Positions 42,095 to 50,586 of a DNA stretch of 64,000 nt are shown piece after piece (position 1 is the first letter of the stretch; the number at the start of each line of letters is the position of its first letter). The DNA comes from JAGNKE01 sp964583335. GTDB lineage: Bacteria; Pseudomonadota; Alphaproteobacteria; Micavibrionales; Micavibrionaceae. Below the pieces are notes generated by a model. It ran no database searches, had not been told where the DNA came from, and saw only the letters and a program-made list of their open reading frames with translations. Made by a program: the position numbers and the translations under genes. Location of the stretch: the NCBI GenBank assembly GCA_964583335.1, contig CAZOVG010000001.1:124001-188000 (forward strand), given 5' to 3'.

Positions 42095-42982
42095 TCACTC
42101 TTTGTTTTCTGCAGTTTTTAAAAAAGCAGATGGAGAGGGAAAGTTGCAGTCTTTCATGTCTAAGGTTTTATGATTTTCCAAATCGATCTGAAACTCCTTA
42201 AACTCTGTTAAGTCCCTTTGAAAATTTATAAATATTCCTTTCATACTATGGCTCTCATTTAAAATAGGGATGCTTTCAGGATCGTAATAATTAAGATAAA
42301 AACCAACAGCGCGCTTGAATCTCTCGGCGCTTTTTGTCCTGTTTGTTAAAATATCGCGCTTTTTGCAGGACGCCGCAATTTCCAGAGCCTTGCGTAAAAC
42401 ATCCTCTAACGCAAGAGGAGCAGGCCATTCTTTTTTCTCATGGTCGTAATGTAAAAATGTTGTCATAAAAATGTTTTCTTTAATTTTATTTGTATAGGTT
42501 TTTTGTTTTATCCCTTCAAAAAAGAATGACCAAAAATAGTTCTCCCAATTTATATATCTAAGATAACTAGCACCGCCTGCTTCGTCGATTAATGCAGATG
42601 ATATCCAGCCGCCTGCAATCAATTCCCCGTTACGCTCAGTTAGCACAAGCAACAATTCCTGGTTTATTTTATCCAAAAAATCATGTCCGCAAGCACTACT
42701 CGGAAGCAAGGTGGCAATTTTTACTTTCCCTGATATATTTCCTTTGAAGGTTTCCAGTATTTCTACAATAGCGGTTTGCCATGCATTTTCATGAGCGCGA
42801 GAGGCTTGCAGTATTTTTACCCGGACGACATAATCCCAAACAAATTGATCGTTTAAATTACTCTTGTCTTCAAAATATTCCCTTACAGTTTGCTTAATGT
42901 TTTTGGGGAGTCTAAACGAACACGCCCAAGCTTTGGGCGCGAAAAGGATCAAGGCGGAGGCCAGGATCAGAGCAAGGCGCAT
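42095..42982 (-). CDS. Secreted CSC/NTR-like protein, AT-rich
   Basis: 295 residues from ATG 42982, one base after the stop of the preceding gene. Signal peptide MRLALILASALILFAPKAWA then mature start CSF. The first 130 mature residues (VVRVKILQAS..., VEILETFKGNISGKVKIATLL, ACGHDF, LLLVLTERNGELIAGGW) follow the pattern of TIMP/NTR-like secreted domains whose first residue is cysteine. The same layout occurs in the upstream gene, so they may be diverged relatives. Strongly AT-rich against its neighbours, suggesting transfer. Function unknown. Confidence 0.65.
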   Translation of the reverse strand: MRLALILASALILFAPKAWACSFRLPKNIKQTVREYFEDKSNLNDQFVWDYVVRVKILQASRAHENAWQTAIVEILETFKGNISGKVKIATLLPSSACGHDFLDKINQELLLVLTERNGELIAGGWISSALIDEAGGASYLRYINWENYFWSFFFEGIKQKTYTNKIKENIFMTTFLHYDHEKKEWPAPLALEDVLRKALEIAASCKKRDILTNRTKSAERFKRAVGFYLNYYDPESIPILNESHSMKGIFINFQRDLTEFKEFQIDLENHKTLDMKDCNFPSPSAFLKTAENKE

Positions 42983-42983
42983 T

Positions 42984-44219
42984 TTATTCGCCTTTCTTCG
43001 CGTTCCATTTTTCGACGATGTCGCAGCTGCGCTTATAGGTCTCGCCGAAGAAATCGGCCAGTTCGGGGCGGCACTGGATGGAGGCGAGGTAGAGGGTGTC
43101 GCATTTACCCAGCATATGAACCACGCCGGCGGAGCGCACCAGCGGAGAGTCGATCGCCTTTCCGCCCTTGGGTGCGGGGAAGATGGCTTCCTCGATCCAG
43201 ATATGCGCTCCGAACGCCTTGCCGGGCATTCCGGCCAGCTCGACGGTTCCGGCGGCGTTCTCATAGCGCAGGGAGATATATGATCCCTCGGCGGTGGCGG
43301 CGGACCAGTCGTCTTCCGTGCGCTCGCCCTGATAGAGCCAGCAGCCGCGCGCGGTCTTGCTCAGCCCGGCCGTGAGTTCGGCGGCGAGCGCGGGCGGAAT
43401 TTCAAAGGGCGCGCCGTTTTTAAACAAGGACAGGCTCGTGCCCGCCGGAGCCGCAGGCGCGGGTTGCGCGGGGGCTTGTGCCTGTGCTTGCTCTTCTGCG
43501 GGCGCGGGTTGCGGCGCTGCGGGCTCGGCCGTTTGCTCTGGCTCTTGCGGCGCGGCATAGTCGGCGGTTTCCGCATTTTGCGGCGCGGGGGCGGCCTCTT
43601 GCGCTTCGGCCTCCGGTTCAGCTTCAGCTTCGGCTTCTGGCTGGGGCTCGGGCTGCGCTTGCGGCTCCGGCGCTTGGGCGGGCGGGACCGGCTCGGCCTT
43701 CACCTCCTCCACCGGGACGGCGGGCGGGGCTTGGGGCTCGGGCGCCTTTACGGGCTGCGCGGCCTTCATATTTTTAAAATCGCCGCGCCGCAGGGCCGCC
43801 TGATCCTCGGGGGTCAAGAAATATTCGCAGGCCGGGGCCAGAACATAATCGCCCTGCTCCTCGCGCACCATAAAAAGCTCGGTTTTCACCAGTTCCTCGG
43901 GCGGGGCGCCGCAGTCTGTGCCCGTGTCGGCGTAAACCACGAGGTTGCGGGCATCGTTGGGCCCCTTGAAGCGTTTCTTAATAGAGACGGTCATGCGGGA
44001 AAAGGCCGGGTTTTCGCGGGGGCGCAGCGCGTCCTCGGCTTCCGGGGCTGCTGTGGCCCCCTTGTCGATGCCCAAAACGCGGCCCGAGAAGATATAATGC
44101 GCGGCCTCGATATTGGCGCGGCTGGCCTCGGGCGTGAAGGCGGAATCCGGGCACGAACAGGCCAAGGCGGGCGCGGCCCAGAGTGTCAGAAGGGCGGTCA
44201 GGGTCAGGACTAATCTCAT
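42984..44219 (-). CDS. Secreted CSC/NTR-like protein with a Pro/Glu/Ala-rich linker
   Basis: 411 residues. Signal peptide ending ALA, mature start CSCPDSAF (the CSC form of TIMP/NTR-like domains), then HYIFSGRVLGIDK, VSIKKRFKGPNDARNLVVYADTGTDCG and ACEYFLTP. From about residue 150 to 250 there is a low-complexity Pro/Glu/Ala/Gln linker, likely extended, and then a C-terminal domain with cysteines (ARGCWLYQGER... SIQCRPELADFF... RSCDIVEKW). Located between glmU and glmS, so an envelope role is possible but unproven. Confidence 0.7.
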   Translation of the reverse strand: MRLVLTLTALLTLWAAPALACSCPDSAFTPEASRANIEAAHYIFSGRVLGIDKGATAAPEAEDALRPRENPAFSRMTVSIKKRFKGPNDARNLVVYADTGTDCGAPPEELVKTELFMVREEQGDYVLAPACEYFLTPEDQAALRRGDFKNMKAAQPVKAPEPQAPPAVPVEEVKAEPVPPAQAPEPQAQPEPQPEAEAEAEPEAEAQEAAPAPQNAETADYAAPQEPEQTAEPAAPQPAPAEEQAQAQAPAQPAPAAPAGTSLSLFKNGAPFEIPPALAAELTAGLSKTARGCWLYQGERTEDDWSAATAEGSYISLRYENAAGTVELAGMPGKAFGAHIWIEEAIFPAPKGGKAIDSPLVRSAGVVHMLGKCDTLYLASIQCRPELADFFGETYKRSCDIVEKWNAKKGE

Positions 44220-44343
44220 GCGGGAGAGATTAGCGTTGCGCGGGGCGGCATTCCAGTAAAAAAACTAGCGGCAGGCGGCCGGGCGGTTTTCGGGATCGGC
44301 CTCCGCGCAGGGGGAGCACAGGCCGCGCGGGCGGCGCAAGGCC

Positions 44344-45747
44344 CTATGATTCAACCTTTTGCGGGTCGGTCTTGTCCCTGGCGGGTTTTGGTTTTTTCGT
44401 CGTGCGCTCGGTCTTTTTCTGGCGGTAGATGGCGGCCCAGCCCTTGCGGACCTCCTCCTTTGCGCGGGAGACGGAGAGCGCGTCGGCAGGGACGTTCTGC
44501 GTGATCGTCGAGCCCGCCGCGATGAACGCGCCGTCGTCGATGATCAGGGGGGCGATGAGGTTGGAGTTGCTGCCGACCATCACGCCCTTGCCGATCAGCG
44601 TGTTGTGCTTTTCGAAGCCGTCGTAGTTCACCGTGATCGCGCCGCAGCCGAAATTGACATCCTCGCCCATCTCGCAGTCGCCGACATAGCCGAGATGGCT
44701 CACCTTGCTGCGGTCGCCGATGGTGGATTTCTTGATTTCCACGAAGTTTCCTATGCGCACCTCGTCGCCCAGAACGGTTCCCGGGCGGATGCGCGCGAAG
44801 GGGCCGATCACCGATTTGCTGCCGATCTTCACGCCCTCAAGATGCGAGAAGGCGCGAACGCGCGTCCCGTCGCCGATCTCCACGCCGGGGCCGAAATAGA
44901 CGTTGGGCTCGATGGTGACGTTTTCGCCCAGCACGGTGTCGAAATGGAAATAGACGGTCTGCGGGTCTTGCATCGCCACGCCGCGCTCAAGGAAATGGTC
45001 GCGCATGCGCTGCTGCGCGATGCGTTCGAGCGCGAACAACTCGGCGCGGGTGTTGCAGCCGCGCACCTCATCGTTGTCGAAGGTCACATGCACGCGGGTC
45101 TTATAGCCGTCGCGCGCGGCGATCTCGGGCAGGTCGGTGATGTAATATTCCTTTTGCGCGTTGCGGTTATTGAGGCTGCCCAACCAGCGTTCGAGGCGCT
45201 TGCCGTCTATGCAGAACGCGCCGGTATTCACGAGGCGAACCTGTTTTTCCTGAAGGCTGGCGTCTTTTTCCTCGCGGATTCTGACGACGTTGCCGTCCGC
45301 GTCCAGAAGCAGGCGGCCATAGCCCGTGGGGTTGGCCATTTCGGTGGCGAGTACGGCGATGCCGACGTCGGCTGACTGGCGGCGGGCCTGGATGAGGTGC
45401 CAGAGGCTGGCGGTCGTGATCATCGGCGTGTCGCCCAGAATGACCAACACGTCGCCGCTGAATTTCTGTAAAAGTCCCATCGCGGATTTGAGGGCGCTGC
45501 CCGTTCCGTCCTGCTGCGGCTGGAGCACGGCCTCGCACGGGTGGACAGCCTGCACGAGTTCCTCCATGCCCGGGCCGACGACGACGACGATGCGGTCGGG
45601 TTCGAGGCGGCGAACGCTTTCGAGCAACCATTTGATCATGGGCCAGCCCAGAAGCTCGTTCATCACCTTGGGGCCCTTGGATTTCATCCGTTGGCCTTTT
45701 CCGGCGGCGAGAATTACGCAGGCAAGGGGTCTGTTGGTCGCGGTCAT
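44344..45747 (-). CDS. glmU: Bifunctional GlcNAc-1-P uridyltransferase/GlcN-1-P acetyltransferase
   Basis: 467 residues. N-terminal pyrophosphorylase: VILAAGKGQRMKSKGPKVMNELLG (nucleotide loop), QQDGTGSALKSAM, LGDTPMI. C-terminal left-handed beta helix with hexapeptides (VTIEPNVYFGPGVEIGDG, RIRPGTVLGDEVRIGNFVEIKKSTIG, HLGYVGDCEMGEDVNFGCGAI, KHNTLIGKGVMVGSNSNLIAPL). It acetylates GlcN-1-P and converts it to UDP-GlcNAc for peptidoglycan and LPS. The last 30 residues are lysine-rich and disordered. glmS lies downstream. Confidence 0.96.
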   Translation of the reverse strand: MTATNRPLACVILAAGKGQRMKSKGPKVMNELLGWPMIKWLLESVRRLEPDRIVVVVGPGMEELVQAVHPCEAVLQPQQDGTGSALKSAMGLLQKFSGDVLVILGDTPMITTASLWHLIQARRQSADVGIAVLATEMANPTGYGRLLLDADGNVVRIREEKDASLQEKQVRLVNTGAFCIDGKRLERWLGSLNNRNAQKEYYITDLPEIAARDGYKTRVHVTFDNDEVRGCNTRAELFALERIAQQRMRDHFLERGVAMQDPQTVYFHFDTVLGENVTIEPNVYFGPGVEIGDGTRVRAFSHLEGVKIGSKSVIGPFARIRPGTVLGDEVRIGNFVEIKKSTIGDRSKVSHLGYVGDCEMGEDVNFGCGAITVNYDGFEKHNTLIGKGVMVGSNSNLIAPLIIDDGAFIAAGSTITQNVPADALSVSRAKEEVRKGWAAIYRQKKTERTTKKPKPARDKTDPQKVES

Positions 45748-45789
45748 CGCGGGTTTATCCTCCTGATCGGCCTGACATAAACCTTAGGA

Positions 45790-46620
45790 TCATTTGGCAG
45801 AGAGCTTAACGCCCTCGGTCTCGTAGTATGTCAGGTGCATGAACAGCGTACCGTACGCGGTCTTGACGCGCACCCTCACAGGTACGGCGACCGGGTTTTT
45901 GTCCCCAAGCATTGCGAACCAGACGGTCGGCATCGTGCCTTGATTGCGTCCCTGCTCCTGAATCGAGAGCCAGCCGCGCGGCTTTTTATGCCACTCGCCG
46001 CCCCGGGGCTTGACCTCGACCGTGCATTCGACGGCGGGGCCGCTATAGACGTTATAGCGCGTGGGCTTGATCATGACGTAACGCTGGTGCTTGAACTCCA
46101 TGCCGTAGCGGCGCTTGCCGTCGTAGATTTCGGAATAGCCGTTACATTCCTTGCCCTGCGCGAGATCCTTCATCATCACGAGGGTGGCGCTCAAAACGTC
46201 CGTGGTCTGGTCGGTCAGTTCCGCAGGCGGAACTTCTTTCTTGGGTTTCTTTGTGGTGTAAGTGGTTTCGATGTCGATAAACTTTCCGTCTTTTCCGTAG
46301 CGGTAAGTCTTAACCTCTTTTTCCTTTTTCCACTGCGCGATGGATTCATGCATCTCGGGCTGGTGCTTGCCGCCCTGAAGAATCCATCCCGTGGACTCAA
46401 ACGTGCCCTGCCAGGGGACCATACTCGCCAGAGCGCCCTGCGTCGCCGCGCCGAAGATCATCCGATACGTGCCCTTCTGGCTCATATCAAGCTGCATTTC
46501 GGCGGTTACGGCGTTGAAACCGCTGGTGTAAACCTCGTATTTCATTTTCTGGACTTTTGGCGGGACGTTCGCATCCTGCGCCAGAGACGGCGCTGCGAGC
46601 ACGCAGAGCGCCAAGGTCAG
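45790..46620 (-). CDS. DUF3108-family periplasmic protein, unclear start codon
   Basis: About 276 residues. Signal peptide ALTLALCVLAAPSLAQ, then a DUF3108-like domain: KMKYEVYTSGFNAVTAEMQLDMSQ, TFESTGWILQGGK, TDQTTDVLSATLVMMKDLAQGKECNGYSEIYDGKRRY, VECTVEVKPRGGEW and WFAMLGDKNPVAVPVRVRVKTAYGTL. The frame has no ATG or GTG near the signal peptide: candidates are CTG 46620, TTG 46614 or ATA 46626, following AGGA that overlaps the upstream stop. An ATG at 46734 would lie 107 bases inside the previous gene. Translational coupling to that gene is likely. Function unknown. Confidence 0.75.
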   Translation of the reverse strand: MTLALCVLAAPSLAQDANVPPKVQKMKYEVYTSGFNAVTAEMQLDMSQKGTYRMIFGAATQGALASMVPWQGTFESTGWILQGGKHQPEMHESIAQWKKEKEVKTYRYGKDGKFIDIETTYTTKKPKKEVPPAELTDQTTDVLSATLVMMKDLAQGKECNGYSEIYDGKRRYGMEFKHQRYVMIKPTRYNVYSGPAVECTVEVKPRGGEWHKKPRGWLSIQEQGRNQGTMPTVWFAMLGDKNPVAVPVRVRVKTAYGTLFMHLTYYETEGVKLSAK

Positions 46621-46627
46621 AGCTATC

Positions 46628-47602
46628 CTAGACCCAGAGGCCCGGCGTCTTGAAGGGCTTGGCGCCCATACCGTCCTTGAAGCTTTTGACGCCCGCCGCG
46701 CGTTCCGCGTCAACTCCGCCCAGATCGAAATCATTGATCGCCCTTTCCTTCAGTTTTCCCACCACGCTCCACAATAAGAGATGGTGAGCACAAAACTCGC
46801 GCCCGGAGGCTGTTGTCCAGCCCGCCTGATACGTCGCACTTTGTCCGTGACAGAAGATTAATACACCTGCAAGCGGCTGTCCGTCCAGCGTCGCGCAACC
46901 AATCAGCGCATTTTTTCCCTTAAGAAAAGCGGCGGACAGGCTGGATAGAACCCCGGGTTGGGGGCCCCTGTAGCGCCGTTCTTGCCTGTCCTTTGCGTAT
47001 CCGCCGATGAACCAGGGCAGCAGGGCGCCCTTCTCATCCCAAATGATCCCCAGATCCTTGCGCTCGGCCTTGCGCAGCGATCCTGCCCAACCGGATTTGA
47101 GCGCGGCCCGCAGTTCCGGCAGGGGTTTGCGCAGGTCCATCCAGAGCGTCTCGTAGGCGGGCGCGATGCAGCGGAACCCGGCTTTGCTCATGGCTTCGCG
47201 GGCGTTCGGCGTATCCGGCGTTTCGGGAATGAAGCGCATGCGGCGGCCGAGGCGTTTGGGATAGTCCCGGCGCAGCGCGGCCAAAAAAGCCTCGAACGCT
47301 CCCGGTTTGTCCTCGCCCTCCAGCCAAAGCGGGCCGCGATCGAGGTGGGCGCCGTGGATCATATTGTTCATCAGCCCGGCTTCGAGGATCTGCACCAGTC
47401 CGGCTTCGCGGCCTTCGCGCAGGATCAGGCCGCGCCGGACGCGTTGGCGGTTCAGGGTCGCCATGGCGTCGCCATAAAGGCGCGACTGCAAAAGGTTCGA
47501 ACGCGGGATGCGGGCGAACAAACCGTCCCAGCGGGCGGGCTCCACGCCCTCCCATAAAACCGCGTAGTCTGCGGCGCTCCGCGTTTCGTTTTGAGTCTTC
47601 AT
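46628..47602 (-). CDS. FemAB-like peptidyl/aminoacyl transferase (GNAT fold)
   Basis: 324 residues, no signal. Two GNAT-like halves: SNLLQSRLYGDAMATLNRQRVRRGLILREG and GLVQILEAGLMNNMIHGAHLDRGPLWL in the first, GCATLDGQPLAGVLIFCHGQSATYQAGWTTASGREFCAHHLLLWSVVGKLKERAINDFDLGGVD in the second, the last being the FemX/FemAB family signature. Family members add amino acids to peptidoglycan precursors or lipids using aminoacyl-tRNA; in alphaproteobacteria the substrate is mostly unknown. Upstream partner of the DUF3108 gene, probably co-translated. Confidence 0.85.
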   Translation of the reverse strand: MKTQNETRSAADYAVLWEGVEPARWDGLFARIPRSNLLQSRLYGDAMATLNRQRVRRGLILREGREAGLVQILEAGLMNNMIHGAHLDRGPLWLEGEDKPGAFEAFLAALRRDYPKRLGRRMRFIPETPDTPNAREAMSKAGFRCIAPAYETLWMDLRKPLPELRAALKSGWAGSLRKAERKDLGIIWDEKGALLPWFIGGYAKDRQERRYRGPQPGVLSSLSAAFLKGKNALIGCATLDGQPLAGVLIFCHGQSATYQAGWTTASGREFCAHHLLLWSVVGKLKERAINDFDLGGVDAERAAGVKSFKDGMGAKPFKTPGLWV

Positions 47603-47683
47603 AATACTTGATTTTGCAGGGCCGCCATGCTCAATTCAATTGAAATTAAACGTTTAGCGCCCATCACCAAGAGGTTTACGTCC

Positions 47684-48532
47684 ATGTCCGCATTGCACGC
47701 CCAGCTTCAGACCGTCATCGACAAGGCGTGGGAAGACCGCGCGCAGATCGGCCCCGATACGGGCGGCCCGGTTCAAGGCGCCGTGGAGGAGGTTCTGGGG
47801 CTTCTGGATAGCGGCACGGTGCGGGTCGCCGAGAAGCGCGACGGGCAGTGGATCGTCAATCAGTGGCTGAAAAAAGCCGTGCTGCTGTCGTTCAGGCTGA
47901 ACGCGACGCAGGTGATCTCCGGCGGGCCGGGCGGCGGAAGCTGGTACGACAAGGTGGACAGCAAGTTTAAAGACTGGGACGAAAAGGAATTCAAAAAGGC
48001 GGGCTTCCGCGCCGTTCCACACTGCGTGGTGCGCCGTTCGGCCTATGTCGCGCCGGGGGCGGTTCTGATGCCGAGCTTTCTGAATGTCGGCGCGTATGTC
48101 GATTCCGGCACGATGATCGACACGTGGTCCACGGTCGGGTCCTGCGCGCAGATCGGCAAAAACTGTCATATTTCCGGCGGCGTGGGGATCGGCGGGGTTC
48201 TGGAGCCGCTGCAGGCCGAGCCGGTCATCATTGAGGATAACGTCTTTGTCGGCGCCCGTTCGGAAGTGGCCGAGGGCGTGATCGTCGAGGAAGGCTCGGT
48301 CCTGTCCATGGGTGTCTTCATCGGCGCCTCCACCAAGATTATCGACCGCGCGACAGGCGAGGTCCATATGGGCCGCGTTCCCGCTTATTCCGTTGTCATT
48401 CCCGGCACGTTGCCCGGAAAGCCCCTGCCCGACGGCAGCCCCGGTCCGGGCCTCGCCTGCGCCGTTATCGTCAAGCGCGTGGATGAGAAGACCCGCAGCA
48501 AGACGGGTGTGAATGAGTTGCTTCGGGATTAA
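47684..48532 (+). CDS. dapD: Tetrahydrodipicolinate N-succinyltransferase
   Basis: 282 residues from ATG 47684 (AAGAGG upstream); an in-frame ATG at 47627 would prepend unconserved sequence. N-terminal helical domain (LQTVIDKAWEDRAQIG), then a left-handed beta helix: RAVPHCVVRRSAYVAPGAVLMPSFLNVGAYVDSGTMIDTWSTVGSCAQIGKNCHISGGVGIGGVLEPLQAEPVIIEDNVFVGARSEV. It catalyses the succinylation step towards meso-diaminopimelate and lysine. dapE, which removes the succinyl group, is 2 kb downstream on the same strand. Confidence 0.96.
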   Translation: MSALHAQLQTVIDKAWEDRAQIGPDTGGPVQGAVEEVLGLLDSGTVRVAEKRDGQWIVNQWLKKAVLLSFRLNATQVISGGPGGGSWYDKVDSKFKDWDEKEFKKAGFRAVPHCVVRRSAYVAPGAVLMPSFLNVGAYVDSGTMIDTWSTVGSCAQIGKNCHISGGVGIGGVLEPLQAEPVIIEDNVFVGARSEVAEGVIVEEGSVLSMGVFIGASTKIIDRATGEVHMGRVPAYSVVIPGTLPGKPLPDGSPGPGLACAVIVKRVDEKTRSKTGVNELLRD

Positions 48533-48548
48533 TTTAAACGCCCGCGCT

Positions 48549-49040
48549 TCAGGCAAGCTCCGGTTCTTGAACTTCGCGTTCGGTGGCGGGTCCCTTGGCA
48601 GGCTTGCCGATCGTGTTAAACACCAGGTCTATGTCCTTAAGGAACCGTTGCGGGTGCGCGGTTCTGAAATCACCATTCCATAGAGCGACGTTCAAAACGC
48701 CCTTCTTGTCGCGCGAGACGATAACGTCCGCGCCTATTTCCTCCGCCAACTCGAAAAACATATCGTCGTCCGGGTCGGGCGACACGTCCAAGACCACTTG
48801 CGGACTGTGCCAGAGCGCCTGCTCTTTGAGCATATCAAGAAAATCGCGCATTTTATTCTGATCGAGATGCGCAAACCGGGGGCTTGTTAAAACCCGGTCC
48901 AATTCGTCGAAAGTGCCGGGGCTGAAATATACGTCGCAATACCGCAAGACATCGGCCACGACGCGCTTATCCTCGGCCTCACCCGCCAACGCGTTGATCA
49001 GGACGTTCGTGTCGATGACGACTTTGAGCCGGTTAATCAT
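48549..49040 (-). CDS. PIN-domain toxin-like ribonuclease
   Basis: 163 residues. The PIN pattern is VVIDTNVLINAL with the first acidic residue Asp10, FSPGTFDELDRVLTSPRF, and the acidic cluster SPDPDDDMFFELAEEIGADVIVSRDKKGVL with the remaining metal-binding Asp residues. PIN toxins are Mg-dependent RNases that cut tRNA or mRNA. It overlaps by 8 bases with a small basic protein gene upstream, the layout of a toxin-antitoxin pair. The C-terminal 30 residues (KGPATEREVQEPELA) extend past the domain. Confidence 0.85.
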   Translation of the reverse strand: MINRLKVVIDTNVLINALAGEAEDKRVVADVLRYCDVYFSPGTFDELDRVLTSPRFAHLDQNKMRDFLDMLKEQALWHSPQVVLDVSPDPDDDMFFELAEEIGADVIVSRDKKGVLNVALWNGDFRTAHPQRFLKDIDLVFNTIGKPAKGPATEREVQEPELA

Positions 49041-49269
49041 CAGCCTTCTTCCGCTTTTTGTCTTTCCTGACCTTTTTCAACTCATCCTGCGCGTCCTTGC
49101 GGAATTTTTCAGCGCCGCCCTTACCGGCGATGTCCTGCGCAATATCGTCCATCAGGGACACGAGCTTTTCCGCGCGGCGCGCACGATTGTCCTCATGCGC
49201 CCTTTCCGCATCCACGGCGGCGCCAAAGGGTTTCCCCATATCCTTATTGTTCTTGTCTTTGCCGTTCAT
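49033..49269 (-). CDS. Putative antitoxin of the PIN pair
   Basis: 78 residues, very charged, with a lysine-rich tail (KKVRKDKKRKKADD) and a helical core (RARRAEKLVSLMDDIAQDIAG). It precedes the PIN toxin gene and overlaps it by 8 bases. No known antitoxin DNA-binding fold (AbrB, RHH, Phd) is recognisable, so its antitoxin role rests on context only. Confidence 0.6.
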   Translation of the reverse strand: MNGKDKNNKDMGKPFGAAVDAERAHEDNRARRAEKLVSLMDDIAQDIAGKGGAEKFRKDAQDELKKVRKDKKRKKADD

Positions 49270-49465
49270 CCAGCTGTTTTAGCAGTTTTTTGCGAAAATC
49301 TCGATTTTTTTATCGGGATGCCGATATGTATGCATGCCTAACCCACTATATTCATTGATTTTTCTTTGTTTTTGTCGCTTTTTCTGGATAATTTTGGTCC
49401 AATATGATAACTAGTCTCAACTTTTCTGAGCGGGTATAAGAAAATATATTCAGGCAGTTGATTTT

Positions 49466-50575
49466 ATGAATTTACGATTTGACGATGTTTCCGCTTTCTT
49501 CAGAAGTGTCGCGAACGGCGGTCTTTTCCGTCGGCAGGGCACGTTTGCGGAATATCTGACCAAGACCGGGCTTTATAATTCCGAAGCTGACGTGATCAAG
49601 AATCACGACCATCTCGTCTCGGACGTACGGAACTGGCTGCGCGCTAAAAACTACAATCAAGCCGAGGCGCTTCTCGATTTCATGCTCGATCAAAAGAAGG
49701 GATTGATGCGTAAGGACGGCATTACGCCCAGCTCCTTGCACGAACTCACGCAGGCCGTGTGGTTCATTAGCTGTATTGAAGACGGCCTGGAAGTCGATGA
49801 TCCCGAGTCTGTTATGAGCATCATCTTCTCGCACGATCTCGGCGAGGATTTCGGGGTCATGCCCGACGATCTTTGTCGTTATTTGCAATTTGAGAAGGGG
49901 TTTATGCAAACTCCCGAGCTTCAGGAGTTCATCGAGGATTTCGATGTGATTTCCAAGCGTTTTGGTAAGGGCGGCGAACCGCGCTATAAAAATGACCATG
50001 AATATTATCTGGCGATCCAGAAAAGCCGGAATGCGTCGGTTGCGAAAATGATCGACCGGGCCCACAACATCATGACCCTGATCGGCGTCAAGGAAAATGA
50101 AGGCCATGAGGACAAGATCCGCATGATCGAGTATGTAGCCAAGACGCTGCAGCTCCAGAGCGATTTCGTGCGCGACGCGTGCAAGGCTTTTCCATCGCAA
50201 TCCGAAATGTATCGGGCGCTTGAGGCCGTGATTGAGCAGGAATCTCAAGTCTGCCGATACTATATCGTGGATACGGGCAAGAAGATTACCGATGACGACG
50301 ATCTGCGCAGCGAAATGCCCGACAAGGGCTTCCGCAAGCTGCCGAACGGGTTCCACCCGCTGATTTTCGCGGCGGAACGCATCCGCCACACCTATCCCGA
50401 GACCCATCTGGGGACCCGGCCCGCTGCGGCCGAGACCGGGCCCGATCTCGACCACGGCATCATCACAGGCCCCGCCGGCGGCAAAAAGAGCAACGGTTCG
50501 GGGAACGGCTCGGGCAACGGGTCCGGGAACGGCTCTGCAACCGTTACTGATGACATGCCGGACGTAACCCGCTAA
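49466..50575 (+). CDS. SpoT-like HD-domain hydrolase (possible small alarmone hydrolase)
   Basis: 369 residues. The HD core has the pattern of (p)ppGpp hydrolases: His92 in SSLHELTQAVW, His123/Asp124 with the HDxxED pair (Glu127, Asp128) in FSHDLGEDFG, and Asp197 in MIDRAHNIMTL, matching the LADRLHNMRTL-type motif of SpoT. There is no synthetase, TGS or ACT domain. The C-terminal tail (about residues 330-365) contains GSGNGSGNGSGNGS, a flexible low-complexity stretch. It may hydrolyse alarmones or another pyrophosphorylated nucleotide; unproven. AT-rich 196-base region upstream presumably holds the promoter. Confidence 0.75.
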   Translation: MNLRFDDVSAFFRSVANGGLFRRQGTFAEYLTKTGLYNSEADVIKNHDHLVSDVRNWLRAKNYNQAEALLDFMLDQKKGLMRKDGITPSSLHELTQAVWFISCIEDGLEVDDPESVMSIIFSHDLGEDFGVMPDDLCRYLQFEKGFMQTPELQEFIEDFDVISKRFGKGGEPRYKNDHEYYLAIQKSRNASVAKMIDRAHNIMTLIGVKENEGHEDKIRMIEYVAKTLQLQSDFVRDACKAFPSQSEMYRALEAVIEQESQVCRYYIVDTGKKITDDDDLRSEMPDKGFRKLPNGFHPLIFAAERIRHTYPETHLGTRPAAAETGPDLDHGIITGPAGGKKSNGSGNGSGNGSGNGSATVTDDMPDVTR

Positions 50576-50586
50576 ACTCCCCTTCC

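Noticed and set aside
44220..44343. Tiny Cys-rich frame after glmU (reads CSPCAEADPENRPAACR)
   Set aside because: No start codon with a ribosome site, fewer than 30 codons, and no recognised family; may be chance in GC-rich sequence.
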